From NCBI RefSeq assembly GCF_900110655.1, contig NZ_FOEQ01000010.1:104808-168807 (forward strand): a stretch of DNA of 64,000 bases, written 5' to 3'. Positions 52,397 to 60,194 of this stretch are shown here, one piece after another. Below the pieces are notes generated by a model that had not been told where the DNA came from, did no database searches, and saw only the letters and a list, made by a program, of their open reading frames with translations. Position 1 is the first letter of the stretch. Each line of letters begins with the position of its first letter. This DNA comes from Pseudomonas soli. Its GTDB lineage: Bacteria; Pseudomonadota; Gammaproteobacteria; Pseudomonadales; Pseudomonadaceae. The position numbers and the translations under genes are program-made.

Positions 52397-55302
52397 CAGG
52401 CGGCTCCTGCTTGGCTGGACTTGGCGGGGCGGTAGGCACGCACCGACTGGTGGGCCAACGCGGTGAGGATCAGCAGGGTCGAGCCGACCACCACGGTGTA
52501 CACGCCGATGTCGAAGAACAGCGCGCTGGCCACATGCACGTCACCCAGCAGCGGCAGGTGCAGGTGGGCGGTGTGGGTGGTGAGGAACGGGTAGCCGAGC
52601 AGCATCGCCCCGGCACCGGTTAGGGTGGCGCAGAGCAGGCCGGTGCCCATCCAGCGCAGTGGGCGCAGGCTCATCTGCGCCTCGACCCACTGAGTGCCGG
52701 CGACCATGTACTGCAGGATGAACGCCACCGACATCACCAGGCCCGCGACGAAACCGCCGCCGGGCTGGTTGTGGCCGCGCATGAACAGGTACATCGACAC
52801 CAGCAGGGCGATCGGCAGCAGCAGGCGCACCAGGGCGGCCGGCACCATCATGAAGCCCAGCGCGGTGTCTGTGGCATGGCGCGGGTTGACCAGGTCGGTG
52901 ACCACGTCCGGTGCCAGCTGGCGCTGCTGTGCCGGCAACTGCATGCTCTCCTTGGGCGGGCGGAAACGGCGCAGCAGGGCGAACACGGTCAGCGCCACGG
53001 CCACCAGCACGGTGACCTCACCGAGGGTGTCGAAGCCACGGAAGTCAACCAGCATCACGTTGACCACGTTGGTGCCCCCGCCCTCCGGCAGGGCGCGGCT
53101 GAGGAAGAACGAGGAAATGTCGTTGGGCGTGGGGCGGGTGAGCATGGCGTAGGACAGCAGGGCCATGCCGCCGCCGACCAGCACCGCCAGCAGCAGGTCG
53201 CGCAGGCGGCGCAGGCGGGCACGGTCCTGGCTGCCCGGCAGTGGCGAGACGCCTTCGATTCGTCGCGGCAGCCAGCGCAGCCCGAGAAGGATCAGCACGG
53301 TAGTCACCACTTCGACCGCCAGCTGGGTCAGGGCCAGGTCAGGCGCGGAGAACCAGACGAAGGTGATGCAGGTCATCAGGCCGCAGACGCCGACCATGAT
53401 CAGCGCCGCGAGACGGTGGTACTTGGCCTGGTAGGCGGCGCCGATGGCGCAGGCGATGGCGATCAGCCACAGCGCGACGAAGACCCCGGAGCCGGGAATT
53501 TTCGGCCGCTCGCCCCAGCTCAGGCCGCTGTACAGCAGTGGCGTCAGGCCGGCGATGAAGGCTGCCAGCACCAGCATGAACAACTGCGTCTGCAGGCGGC
53601 GGGTGGTCAACAGGCGCTCGAGATGCCGTGCAAGCAGCATCAAGCGGACCAGGCCATGCTCGAACAGGCGCTTGCCATTGAAGCGCTCGATCAGCGGCGG
53701 GTGGGGGAAACGACCGCGCTGCAGCTGCTTGCGCAGCAGCAGGTAGAGAACGATGCCGCCGCTCATGGCTATCAGACTCATGATCAACGGCGCATTCCAG
53801 CCGTGCCAGATGGCCAGGCTGTACTCCGGCAGGGTGCCGCCTACGACCGGCAGCGCGGCGGCGGCCAGCAGTGGGCCGACCGATTGTGCCGGGAAAATGC
53901 CGACCACCAGGCAGGTGAGTACCAGCAGTTCGACTGGCGCGCGCATCCAGCGGGGTGGCTCGTGGGGCGTGTGCGGCAAGTCGTCGGCCGTAGGGCCGAA
54001 GAACACGTCGACGGTGAAGCGCAGCGCATAGGCCACGCTGAAGGTACCGGCGAGGGTGGCGATCACCGGCAGGGCCGCTTCGACCCAGGCGGTTGAGCTG
54101 ATGAACACGGTCTCGGCGAAGAACATCTCCTTGGACAGGAAGCCGTTCATCAGCGGCACCCCTGCCATCGAGGCACTGGCGACCATGGCCAGGGTGGCGG
54201 TAAATGGCACCAGGCGGAACAGGCCACTGAGACGGCGGATGTCGCGGGTGCCGCTCTCGTGGTCGATGATCCCCGCGGCCATGAACAGCGAGGCCTTGAA
54301 GGTGGCGTGGTTAAGGATGTGGAACACCGCGGCGACAGCTGCCAGCGGACTGTTCAGGCCCAACAGCAGGGTGATCAGGCCGAGGTGGCTGATGGTCGAA
54401 TAGGCCAGCAGGCCCTTGAGGTCGTTCTGGAACATCGCGGCGAAGGCGCCGAGCAGCAGGGTGGCGGCGCCGGCGCCGCCGACAATCCAGAACCACTCCT
54501 CGCTGCCCGACAGCACAGGCCATAGCCGGGCGAGCAGGAACACCCCGGCCTTGACCATGGTTGCCGAGTGGAGGTAAGCCGAGACGGGTGTGGGCGCCGC
54601 CATGGCATGGGGCAGCCAGAACTGGAAGGGGAATTGCGCGCTCTTGGTCAGGGCGCCGATCAGGATGAGGGGCAGCAGCACCGGGTACAGCGCATGCTGG
54701 CGGATGATGTTGCCGGCAGCCAGGACCTTGTCCAGGTCATAGCTGCCGACCACATGGCCGAGCAGCAGTGCCCCGACCAGCAGGCACAAGCCGCCGGCCC
54801 CCGTGACCATCAACGCCATGTAGGCACCGCGGCGGGCGTCGGCGCGGTGGTGCCAGTAGCCGATCAGCAGGAACGAGAACAGGCTGGTCAACTCCCAGAA
54901 GAACACCAGCTGGAGCAGGTTGCCGGAGATCACCAGGCCGAGCATGGCGCCCATGAACGCCAGGAAGAAGGCGAAGAAGCGCGGCACCGGGTCCTGCGGC
55001 GACATGTAGTAGCGCGCATACAACGCCACCAGGCTGCCGATACCCAGCACCAGCAGGCTGAACAGCCAGGCGAATCCGTCCATGCGCAGGACCAGGTTCA
55101 GGCCCAGGCTGGGCAGCCACAGGAATTCCTCGCGAATCACCCCGCCATCGGCCACCTGAGGGTACAGCAACGCCACCTGGACGGTGCCGACCAGGGCCAC
55201 GAGCCCGGCGAGAATGGACTCGGCGTTGCGTGCGTTGTGCGGCAGGACAGCCGCCAGGCAACTGCCCACGAAGGGCAGAAGCAATAGCACAATCAATGAC
55301 AT
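52396..55302 (-). CDS. mrpA: Fused Mrp antiporter subunits A and B
   Basis: A 968-residue fused MrpAB subunit. The N-terminal ~500 residues are NuoL-like (FFWELTSLFSFLLIGYWHHR with the TM5 Glu, LTKSAQFPFQFWLPHAMAAP with the TM7 Lys). The C-terminal ~350 carry the MrpA C-terminal and MrpB regions (FVWFSAPDLALTQLAVEVVT, VNVMLVDFRGFDTLGEV, GGGFVAGLVMSVAFILQYM). It exports Na+ or K+ in exchange for protons. Start ATG 55302 (MSLIVLLLLPFVGS) has no strong ribosome site. First of a six-gene operon in order AB-C-D-E-F-G. Confidence 0.94.
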   Translation of the reverse strand: MSLIVLLLLPFVGSCLAAVLPHNARNAESILAGLVALVGTVQVALLYPQVADGGVIREEFLWLPSLGLNLVLRMDGFAWLFSLLVLGIGSLVALYARYYMSPQDPVPRFFAFFLAFMGAMLGLVISGNLLQLVFFWELTSLFSFLLIGYWHHRADARRGAYMALMVTGAGGLCLLVGALLLGHVVGSYDLDKVLAAGNIIRQHALYPVLLPLILIGALTKSAQFPFQFWLPHAMAAPTPVSAYLHSATMVKAGVFLLARLWPVLSGSEEWFWIVGGAGAATLLLGAFAAMFQNDLKGLLAYSTISHLGLITLLLGLNSPLAAVAAVFHILNHATFKASLFMAAGIIDHESGTRDIRRLSGLFRLVPFTATLAMVASASMAGVPLMNGFLSKEMFFAETVFISSTAWVEAALPVIATLAGTFSVAYALRFTVDVFFGPTADDLPHTPHEPPRWMRAPVELLVLTCLVVGIFPAQSVGPLLAAAALPVVGGTLPEYSLAIWHGWNAPLIMSLIAMSGGIVLYLLLRKQLQRGRFPHPPLIERFNGKRLFEHGLVRLMLLARHLERLLTTRRLQTQLFMLVLAAFIAGLTPLLYSGLSWGERPKIPGSGVFVALWLIAIACAIGAAYQAKYHRLAALIMVGVCGLMTCITFVWFSAPDLALTQLAVEVVTTVLILLGLRWLPRRIEGVSPLPGSQDRARLRRLRDLLLAVLVGGGMALLSYAMLTRPTPNDISSFFLSRALPEGGGTNVVNVMLVDFRGFDTLGEVTVLVAVALTVFALLRRFRPPKESMQLPAQQRQLAPDVVTDLVNPRHATDTALGFMMVPAALVRLLLPIALLVSMYLFMRGHNQPGGGFVAGLVMSVAFILQYMVAGTQWVEAQMSLRPLRWMGTGLLCATLTGAGAMLLGYPFLTTHTAHLHLPLLGDVHVASALFFDIGVYTVVVGSTLLILTALAHQSVRAYRPAKSSQAGAA

Positions 55303-55494
55303 AGCGTTCTGTTCTGAGAAGTTTGCCAAGGATCATACGTGCCGGGGGGATGATCACCAACACGCAAGCAGTTGCAGGATCGTACAAATGTGCTGTGACA
55401 AGCTGTTTTTTTATAACAGTTTTTTACAAAGCATAGCGGGTGAGCGCGTAGCCGTGGGGCTGCTTTGCAGCCCCGAGGATGTGCAGGAGGGCTA
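55303..55494. promoter_or_regulatory. Upstream region of the mrp operon
   Basis: 192 bp with an AT-rich patch at 55400–55440 (tracts of T around ATAACAG) that probably holds the promoter. I see no clear operator or ribosome site for mrpA. Confidence 0.4.
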
Positions 55495-55635
55495 GGCTCT
55501 GTATGAAAAGCCTTGATACTCGGTGATGCTGCGTTGAAAACAGCCTCGGAATGCTCATTTACAACCCGTAAACTCCGCTTCCTCGGCTGTTTTCGCCTTG
55601 CCTGACCTTCGTCTCAAGACTTTTCATACAGACCC
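55495..55635. mobile_element. MITE-like palindromic element
   Basis: About 141 bp with terminal inverted repeats. The left end reads GGCTCTGTATGAAAAGCCTTGA; reading the right end inward gives GGGTCTGTATGAAAAGTCTTGA, two mismatches in 22. An internal inverted repeat, GAAAACAGCCTCGGAA against TTCCTCGGCTGTTTTC, lets it fold on itself. TA flanks both sides (55493–55494 and 55636–55637). No coding capacity. It looks like a non-autonomous derivative of an insertion sequence; the family is not certain, and a TA target would suit IS630, a CTA target IS5. It abuts the stop codon of the EamA gene. Confidence 0.65.
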
Positions 55636-56579
55636 TACAATCCCGTCTCGCGCTGACGCGCGTCATCGCCCGGCAACGCCTCGGCCTCATCCTGGCGACG
55701 AATCTTCAGCTCGCTCACCACCACCGCCAGCACTATCAGCACCCCGCCGATCAACGCCACGCCAGGCAAACGCTCGCCGGCAATCCGCCCGACAATGCCT
55801 GCCCATACCGGCTCGCCGGCATAGATCAGCGTGGCGCGGGTCGGCGAGACCGACTTCTGCGCCCAGTTCATCGCCACCTGGATCACCGCGCTCATGGCGC
55901 CCAGGCCCACCGCGCTGGCCAGCAGCAGCCAGGAGAAGTCGGGGAGCGGCTCCTGGGTAGGCACGATCATCAGGAACGATAGCGCCGAGGCGGTGGCCAA
56001 CTGCACCACGGTGACCCGACGCACATCCACCTTGCCCGCGTAGCGGCTGATCAGGATGATCTCGCCGGCGATTGCCACGGCGCTGACCAGCGTCACCAGC
56101 TCGCCTTCGCTGAAGTGCAGCGCGCCGCCCTCGGGGCCGGCCAGCAGCATCAGCCCGGCGAAGGCCAGGCCGATGCCCAGGCTCGGCATCAGGCCCGGGC
56201 GGCGGCCCAGCACCAGCCATTGCAGCAAGGGCACGAAGGGCACATAGAGCGCGGTGATGAATGCCGACTGGCTGCTGCTGATGGTCTGCAGGCCCATGGT
56301 CTGCAAGCCGTAGCCGAGCATGATCGACACGCCGATCAGCACCCCGGCCTTGAGTTCGGTGGCGGTCAGCCCTGCCAGCGAGCGGGCCGACACCAGGCCG
56401 ACGAACAGCGCGGCGGCAGCGAAGCGCAGGCCGACGAAGAACATCGGGCCACTGACGGTCATGACGTTGTGCACGATCAGGAAGGTACCGCCCCAGAGCA
56501 TGGTGATGAACACCAGCACCAGTTCGGCCTTGCTCAGGCGGAAGGTGACGGCGGGCTTGCTGGGGGAGGCCTGGCTCAT
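55635..56579 (-). CDS. EamA-family (DMT) exporter
   Basis: A 314-residue inner-membrane transporter with ten hydrophobic segments in two EamA repeats (VLVFITMLWGGTFLIVHNVM at the start, TLIYAGEPVWAGIVGRIAGE in the second repeat). Family members export amino acids or other metabolites. Its TAG stop at 55635–55637 touches the MITE. Start ATG 56579, though an in-frame GTG lies 12 bp upstream. Divergent from an XRE-cupin regulator; two operator-like palindromes lie between. Confidence 0.87.
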   Translation of the reverse strand: MSQASPSKPAVTFRLSKAELVLVFITMLWGGTFLIVHNVMTVSGPMFFVGLRFAAAALFVGLVSARSLAGLTATELKAGVLIGVSIMLGYGLQTMGLQTISSSQSAFITALYVPFVPLLQWLVLGRRPGLMPSLGIGLAFAGLMLLAGPEGGALHFSEGELVTLVSAVAIAGEIILISRYAGKVDVRRVTVVQLATASALSFLMIVPTQEPLPDFSWLLLASAVGLGAMSAVIQVAMNWAQKSVSPTRATLIYAGEPVWAGIVGRIAGERLPGVALIGGVLIVLAVVVSELKIRRQDEAEALPGDDARQRETGL

Positions 56580-56622
56580 GGTCTTGCGCACTCAGAAGGG
56601 GCGGCGCACAATTCGCCGCAAA

Positions 56623-56642
56623 GTGGGCAGTATACTGCGCAC
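56623..56642. promoter_or_regulatory. Operator-like palindrome 1 (EamA/XRE divergent promoter)
   Basis: GTGGGCAGTATACTGCGCAC, a near-perfect 20-bp palindrome (consensus GTGNGCANTATANTGCNCAC). The central TATACT reads as a −10 element in either direction, so binding would compete with RNA polymerase. Confidence 0.65.
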
Positions 56643-56651
56643 CCCCTACCA

Positions 56652-56671
56652 GTGAGCAATATAGTGCACAA
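56652..56671. promoter_or_regulatory. Operator-like palindrome 2 (overlaps XRE-cupin start)
   Basis: GTGAGCAATATAGTGCACAA, the same consensus, 29 bp from site 1 (about three helical turns). It covers both GTG codons that could start the XRE-cupin gene, which fits autorepression. Confidence 0.6.
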
Positions 56672-57227
56672 AGATTCCGAGCACCGGGCTTCGGTGCTGC
56701 AGCATGTCAGCCAGAATGTTCGCCGCCTGCGCGGTGACGCCGGCCTGAGCCAGGCCGCCCTGGCCGAACGCTCCGGGGTCAGCCGGCGCATGCTGGTGGC
56801 CATCGAGGCCGGCGAGAAGAATGTCAGCCTTACCACCCTGGACCTGATCGCCGAAGCGCTCGGGGTGGCATTCAGCACCCTGATCCAGGCGCCCGATCGC
56901 CGCGACACCAGCCGTATCGACGAGCTGGCCTGGGCCGGTGTGCACCCTGCCAGCCGCGCCGTGCTGCTGGGCAGCAGCCCGGCCCGGCGCGAGGTCGAGC
57001 TGTGGGAATGGACCCTCGCCCCCGGCGAGTGCTACGCCAGCGAGGCAGATGCCGCCGGCTGGAGCGAGCAGATCTATGTGGCCGAAGGCCGCCTGACGCT
57101 GGTCATCGAAGGCGGCGAGCAGCAGTTGGGCAAGGGCGAGTTCTTCGTCTTCCCCAGCGATTGCCGCTACGCCTATCGCAATGATGGCGAGGAGGCGGTG
57201 CGTTTCGTGCGCAATGTGGTGATCTGA
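56664..57227 (+). CDS. XRE-family regulator with cupin sensor domain
   Basis: About 187 residues. The N-terminal HTH (about 14–70) reads VSQNVRRLRGDAGLSQAALA then SGVSRRMLVAIEAGEKNVSL; the C-terminal ~80 residues are a cupin (LAPGECYASEADAAGWSEQI, GEFFVFPSDCRYAYRN) that would sense a small ligand. Start uncertain: GTG 56664 (weak GAG 7 nt upstream) or GTG 56652. Divergent from the EamA exporter; with two palindromes between them and a third before rhtA, it is the prime candidate repressor of both exporters (inference). Confidence 0.85.
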   Translation: MHKDSEHRASVLQHVSQNVRRLRGDAGLSQAALAERSGVSRRMLVAIEAGEKNVSLTTLDLIAEALGVAFSTLIQAPDRRDTSRIDELAWAGVHPASRAVLLGSSPARREVELWEWTLAPGECYASEADAAGWSEQIYVAEGRLTLVIEGGEQQLGKGEFFVFPSDCRYAYRNDGEEAVRFVRNVVI

Positions 57228-57230
57228 GGC

Positions 57231-57686
57231 TCAATCCTGGCTGGGTGGGTGAGGGCCTGGCCCTTCATCGGCCAGCCGGTCGTGGTGGTTACGCAGCGGG
57301 CACTCTTTCAGCGACATGCAGCCACAGCCGATGCAGCCATCGAGCTGGTCGCGCAACATCACCAACTCGTCGATACGCCGGCTCAGGTCGTCGCGCCAGC
57401 GCGCCGAGAGGCGCTGCCAGTCGTCGGCGGTGGGCGTGTGGTCACAGGGCAGGGTATCCAGGGCGCCGGCGATGTCGGCCAGGGGAATGCCCAGGCGCTG
57501 GGCCATCTTGATTACCGCCACCCGGCGCAGCACGGCCCGCGGATAACGCCGCTGGTTGCCGGCATTGCGGGTGCTGTGGATCAGGCCCTTGGTCTCGTAG
57601 AAGTGCAGGGCGGTCACGGCCACGCCGCTACGGGCGGCCAGCTGGCCGACGCTGAGCAGGCGTTCCTGGGAGGAAGGGGGCTTCAT
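57231..57686 (-). CDS. soxR: Redox-sensitive transcriptional activator SoxR
   Basis: A 151-residue MerR-family regulator. The N-terminal HTH reads LLSVGQLAARSGVAVTALHF YETKGLI in part, and the [2Fe-2S] site is Cys118, 121, 123 and 129 (CIGCGCMSLKECP). In pseudomonads SoxR responds to redox-cycling compounds and activates a few transport and monooxygenase genes. Start ATG 57686. Divergent from a small monooxygenase with a SoxR box between. Confidence 0.95.
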   Translation of the reverse strand: MKPPSSQERLLSVGQLAARSGVAVTALHFYETKGLIHSTRNAGNQRRYPRAVLRRVAVIKMAQRLGIPLADIAGALDTLPCDHTPTADDWQRLSARWRDDLSRRIDELVMLRDQLDGCIGCGCMSLKECPLRNHHDRLADEGPGPHPPSQD

Positions 57687-57700
57687 CGGCAATAAAATCC

Positions 57701-57731
57701 TTGACCTTGAGTTAGCTAGAGGTTTTACCCT
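57701..57731 (+). promoter_or_regulatory. SoxR-box promoter
   Basis: The 18-bp CCTTGAGTTAGCTAGAGG (57705–57722) matches the known SoxR box CCTCAAGTTAACTTGAGG at 14 of 18 positions. It lies within a MerR-type promoter: TTGACC (57701–57706), a 19-bp spacer, and TACCCT (57726–57731), facing the monooxygenase gene. Confidence 0.8.
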
Positions 57732-57773
57732 CCACGACCATCTGCTGCAAGAGCCCAAACGAGGAGAAGCAAC

Positions 57774-58154
57774 ATGGCGGCCAACACCCATTCCCTGTGG
57801 TTCACCCAGATGATCGAGTACGACGTCCCACCACTGCGCCAGGATGCCCTGGCCGAGGCGCTGGTGGTGCGCAGCGAACACCTGGCGCAACGCTGCGACG
57901 GCTTGCTGAGCGTCAGCATCCAGGTCAGTGACGACGGTCGCCGGGTGCTCCAGCTCCTGCGCTGGCAATCACGCCAGGCATGGGCGGCAGCCGCGGGAAG
58001 CTTCATCGAGGAACCGTTCCTCGACCTGCTGGGCGAACACCAGGCGCGCGGGGTGAATTTCGCCGCCTACCAGACCTTGCGTAGTCTTGTGCGCGGCACC
58101 GATGGTGGTCTGCATTGCCAGCTGGGCAGTACTCAGGCGTACCAGGGCGCATAG
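57774..58154 (+). CDS. Antibiotic-biosynthesis-monooxygenase-domain protein, SoxR target
   Basis: A 126-residue protein with an ABM ferredoxin-like fold (MIEYDVPPLRQDALAEALVV, GLLSVSIQVSDDGRRVLQLL RW in part). It probably acts on quinone-like or redox-cycling compounds, in line with the SoxR box 50 bp upstream. AGGAG lies before the ATG. Known pseudomonad SoxR regulons include a monooxygenase of this kind. Its last 22 bp overlap the convergent hydrolase gene. Confidence 0.8.
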   Translation: MAANTHSLWFTQMIEYDVPPLRQDALAEALVVRSEHLAQRCDGLLSVSIQVSDDGRRVLQLLRWQSRQAWAAAAGSFIEEPFLDLLGEHQARGVNFAAYQTLRSLVRGTDGGLHCQLGSTQAYQGA

Positions 58155-58903
58155 TGCGGATAGCGGTCCAGGCGCGCGCCGATGACCATCTCGCTGATCC
58201 AGGCCGTGAGCATCGCGCTGTAGGCCTTCTGGCTTTCCTCGCTGGACAACGCATGGTCGGCACCATCGACCAGGCGATGGGTCATCGAATGGGCGCTGAC
58301 GAACGCCGAGCGGTAGCTCATCAGCGTGCTGTGGGGAACGTAGTCATCCTGTTCGGACTCCACTAGCAGCACATCGCCGGCAAACTCGGCGCAGGCTGCC
58401 AGGGCGCGGTTGTCGGCCGGTCCGAGGGGGCGCAGGCGGTAGGCGTTCAGGCGCTGGCGATCCAGGGCTTGCTTGGGCGCGTCCCATTCATCGTCCCAGT
58501 ACAGGGCCGGTACCCTCAGCGCCAGCCACTTCACGGGGCGGTGCGGGGTGAGCAGAGTGGCCAGGTAACCGCCGTAGCTGCTGCCGATCACGGCAATGGC
58601 GCCGGGATCGACTGACGGGTGACTCGCCAGCCGGTCGTAGGCGGCGAGCAGGTCGGCCAGGTTCTGTTCGCGGGTGACGGTCAGGCGCTGGCTCTCGGTC
58701 TTTTCGTGGCCGCGCAGGTCGAAGGTCATGCATACGCAGCCCAACCCGGTGATCTGCCGGGCGCGGGCCAGGTCGCGCTGTTGGCTGCCGCCCCAGCCAT
58801 GGACGAAAAGAATCCCTGGCATGCGGCTGCCGGGGCTGACCAGCGTGCCGGCGATGCTTTCCCCTTCGACGTGCAGTTCCACGATCTCACTCTCGATGGT
58901 CAT
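58133..58903 (-). CDS. Alpha/beta hydrolase
   Basis: A 256-residue α/β hydrolase (dienelactone hydrolase or peptidase-like). The oxyanion strand is GILFVHGWGGSQ, the nucleophile Ser in AVIGSSYGGYLATLL, Asp in VLLVESEQDDYVPHST and His in VDGADHALSSEESQ. Several in-frame starts exist (58945, 58921, 58903); I prefer 58903 because a GGAT lies upstream. Overlaps the end of the DUF3182 gene by 17 bp, so the two are translationally linked. Substrate unknown. Confidence 0.8.
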   Translation of the reverse strand: MTIESEIVELHVEGESIAGTLVSPGSRMPGILFVHGWGGSQQRDLARARQITGLGCVCMTFDLRGHEKTESQRLTVTREQNLADLLAAYDRLASHPSVDPGAIAVIGSSYGGYLATLLTPHRPVKWLALRVPALYWDDEWDAPKQALDRQRLNAYRLRPLGPADNRALAACAEFAGDVLLVESEQDDYVPHSTLMSYRSAFVSAHSMTHRLVDGADHALSSEESQKAYSAMLTAWISEMVIGARLDRYPHYAPWYA

Positions 58904-59999
58904 GGTCGCGTATCCGTGCATATTTGCTGAGTTGTCCAAGTTCACTGTCGTGCCCCTGAAAGAACAGTGTGGCGTCGGCGGGCAGTCGCGCCCGGCCGAA
59001 CACCTCGTGGGTCGATGCGCATAACCGCTGCAGCGCCGGATCCTCGGCGAAGGCCGTCAGTGCCAGAACCTCGGCCGGGCTGGCGCCACCCAGGCGCCAG
59101 GATTGTTCGAGCACGCCACTGCGCAGGTGGCCGTGGCTATCACGGCCGCGGGCGATGTCATAGTTTCGGCGTGAAGCGATAAAACCGGGGAAGTAACGTT
59201 CGGCGGCCTGTTCGTAGGCCATGGCCTGGGTGATGGCCAGGCGCAGGTGATCCGCAAGCGGCAATTGCAGCAATTTCTGGTAGTCGCCACGCACGAGCAC
59301 CAGATCGGAGCCGCCGTACACCTCGGTGCCAGCGTGGTCGCGGGTCAGGTGCTGGATACCGTGGTAGCTGAGGGTCAGCCCTGCCACGCGGACCTGGCCG
59401 ACGCTGAAGGTCTCGACATTGTCGAGGTCTTCTTCCAGGACCAGGCCCCACAGTGCCAACGTCTGTTCGTCCATGCCCTCCAGCAACGGTTCCAGGGCCT
59501 GGGCGTCGGTGATGACCTGCTGGCCTCGACCGGCGCAGGCCAGCACCGGCTTGATGCGTACCGGCCCCTCGCGCAGCAGCAGCTCGGCCGCCCGGCGGGC
59601 GTCGTCTTTGCAAAACACCGTATAGCCACGGAGCAGGGCATCGCAGGCTTGCCGTGCAAACGCATCGGTCCAGCCGGGCGGGAAGCTGGCGTCGGCAGGC
59701 ACCGGGTGGGAGATAGCCTTGGTAGCGAGGTGCGGATGACTGACGGCTCCGCCGAAAAGGTCGTTCTCGTCCTGGATGCCGAGCATCGTCTGACGCGCCG
59801 GATCGACCAGGGTTTCGCTCGGCACGTAGTAACAGCATGCTTCGGTGTCGGGTAGAGGCGTTGGCTCGACGCGCTCGATGCCCAACAGGCGTGCCAGGTA
59901 CTCGGCGATCCTCAGTTGGGTCGCCCGCTCGTGTTCGGGTGTGTGCTCGCGGGTATCGAGCAGTACGACAGCGCTTTTCGGTTCGCGGGAGTGGGGCAT
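58887..59999 (-). CDS. DUF3182-family protein (ATP-grasp-like)
   Basis: A 370-residue protein I recognise as DUF3182: SAVVLLDTREHTPEHERATQ near the N-terminus, then the region EGPVRIKPVLACAGRGQQVI with basic and glycine residues reminiscent of ATP-grasp ligases, and EEDLDNVETFSVGQVRVAG. I start at MPHSREPKS (ATG 59999); the frame continues upstream without coding character. Forms a two-gene unit with the α/β hydrolase. Function unknown; peptide- or amide-ligase activity is only a guess. Confidence 0.75.
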   Translation of the reverse strand: MPHSREPKSAVVLLDTREHTPEHERATQLRIAEYLARLLGIERVEPTPLPDTEACCYYVPSETLVDPARQTMLGIQDENDLFGGAVSHPHLATKAISHPVPADASFPPGWTDAFARQACDALLRGYTVFCKDDARRAAELLLREGPVRIKPVLACAGRGQQVITDAQALEPLLEGMDEQTLALWGLVLEEDLDNVETFSVGQVRVAGLTLSYHGIQHLTRDHAGTEVYGGSDLVLVRGDYQKLLQLPLADHLRLAITQAMAYEQAAERYFPGFIASRRNYDIARGRDSHGHLRSGVLEQSWRLGGASPAEVLALTAFAEDPALQRLCASTHEVFGRARLPADATLFFQGHDSELGQLSKYARIRDHDHRE

Positions 60000-60194
60000 G
60001 GCCAGCCTCGCGTTCGCAGGGGGTGTAAGAGGTGGGAAGGCGCGCAGGCTGTTTAGTTCAGGAGCAAGGATCGACGGTCGGCAGGACACTTGGGGCACTG
60101 CATGCCTTGTTACGGTCGTGGTGATTGCGGGCGCCCGCCAGCTGTTTCATTATCGATGGCCTGGACCCGTCGACACCTATCCGCAGGAGTGCGC

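Noticed and set aside
52771..54096. A 441-codon glutamine- and histidine-rich open frame antisense to mrpA
   Set aside because: Composition is the reverse complement of hydrophobic membrane segments; not a gene.
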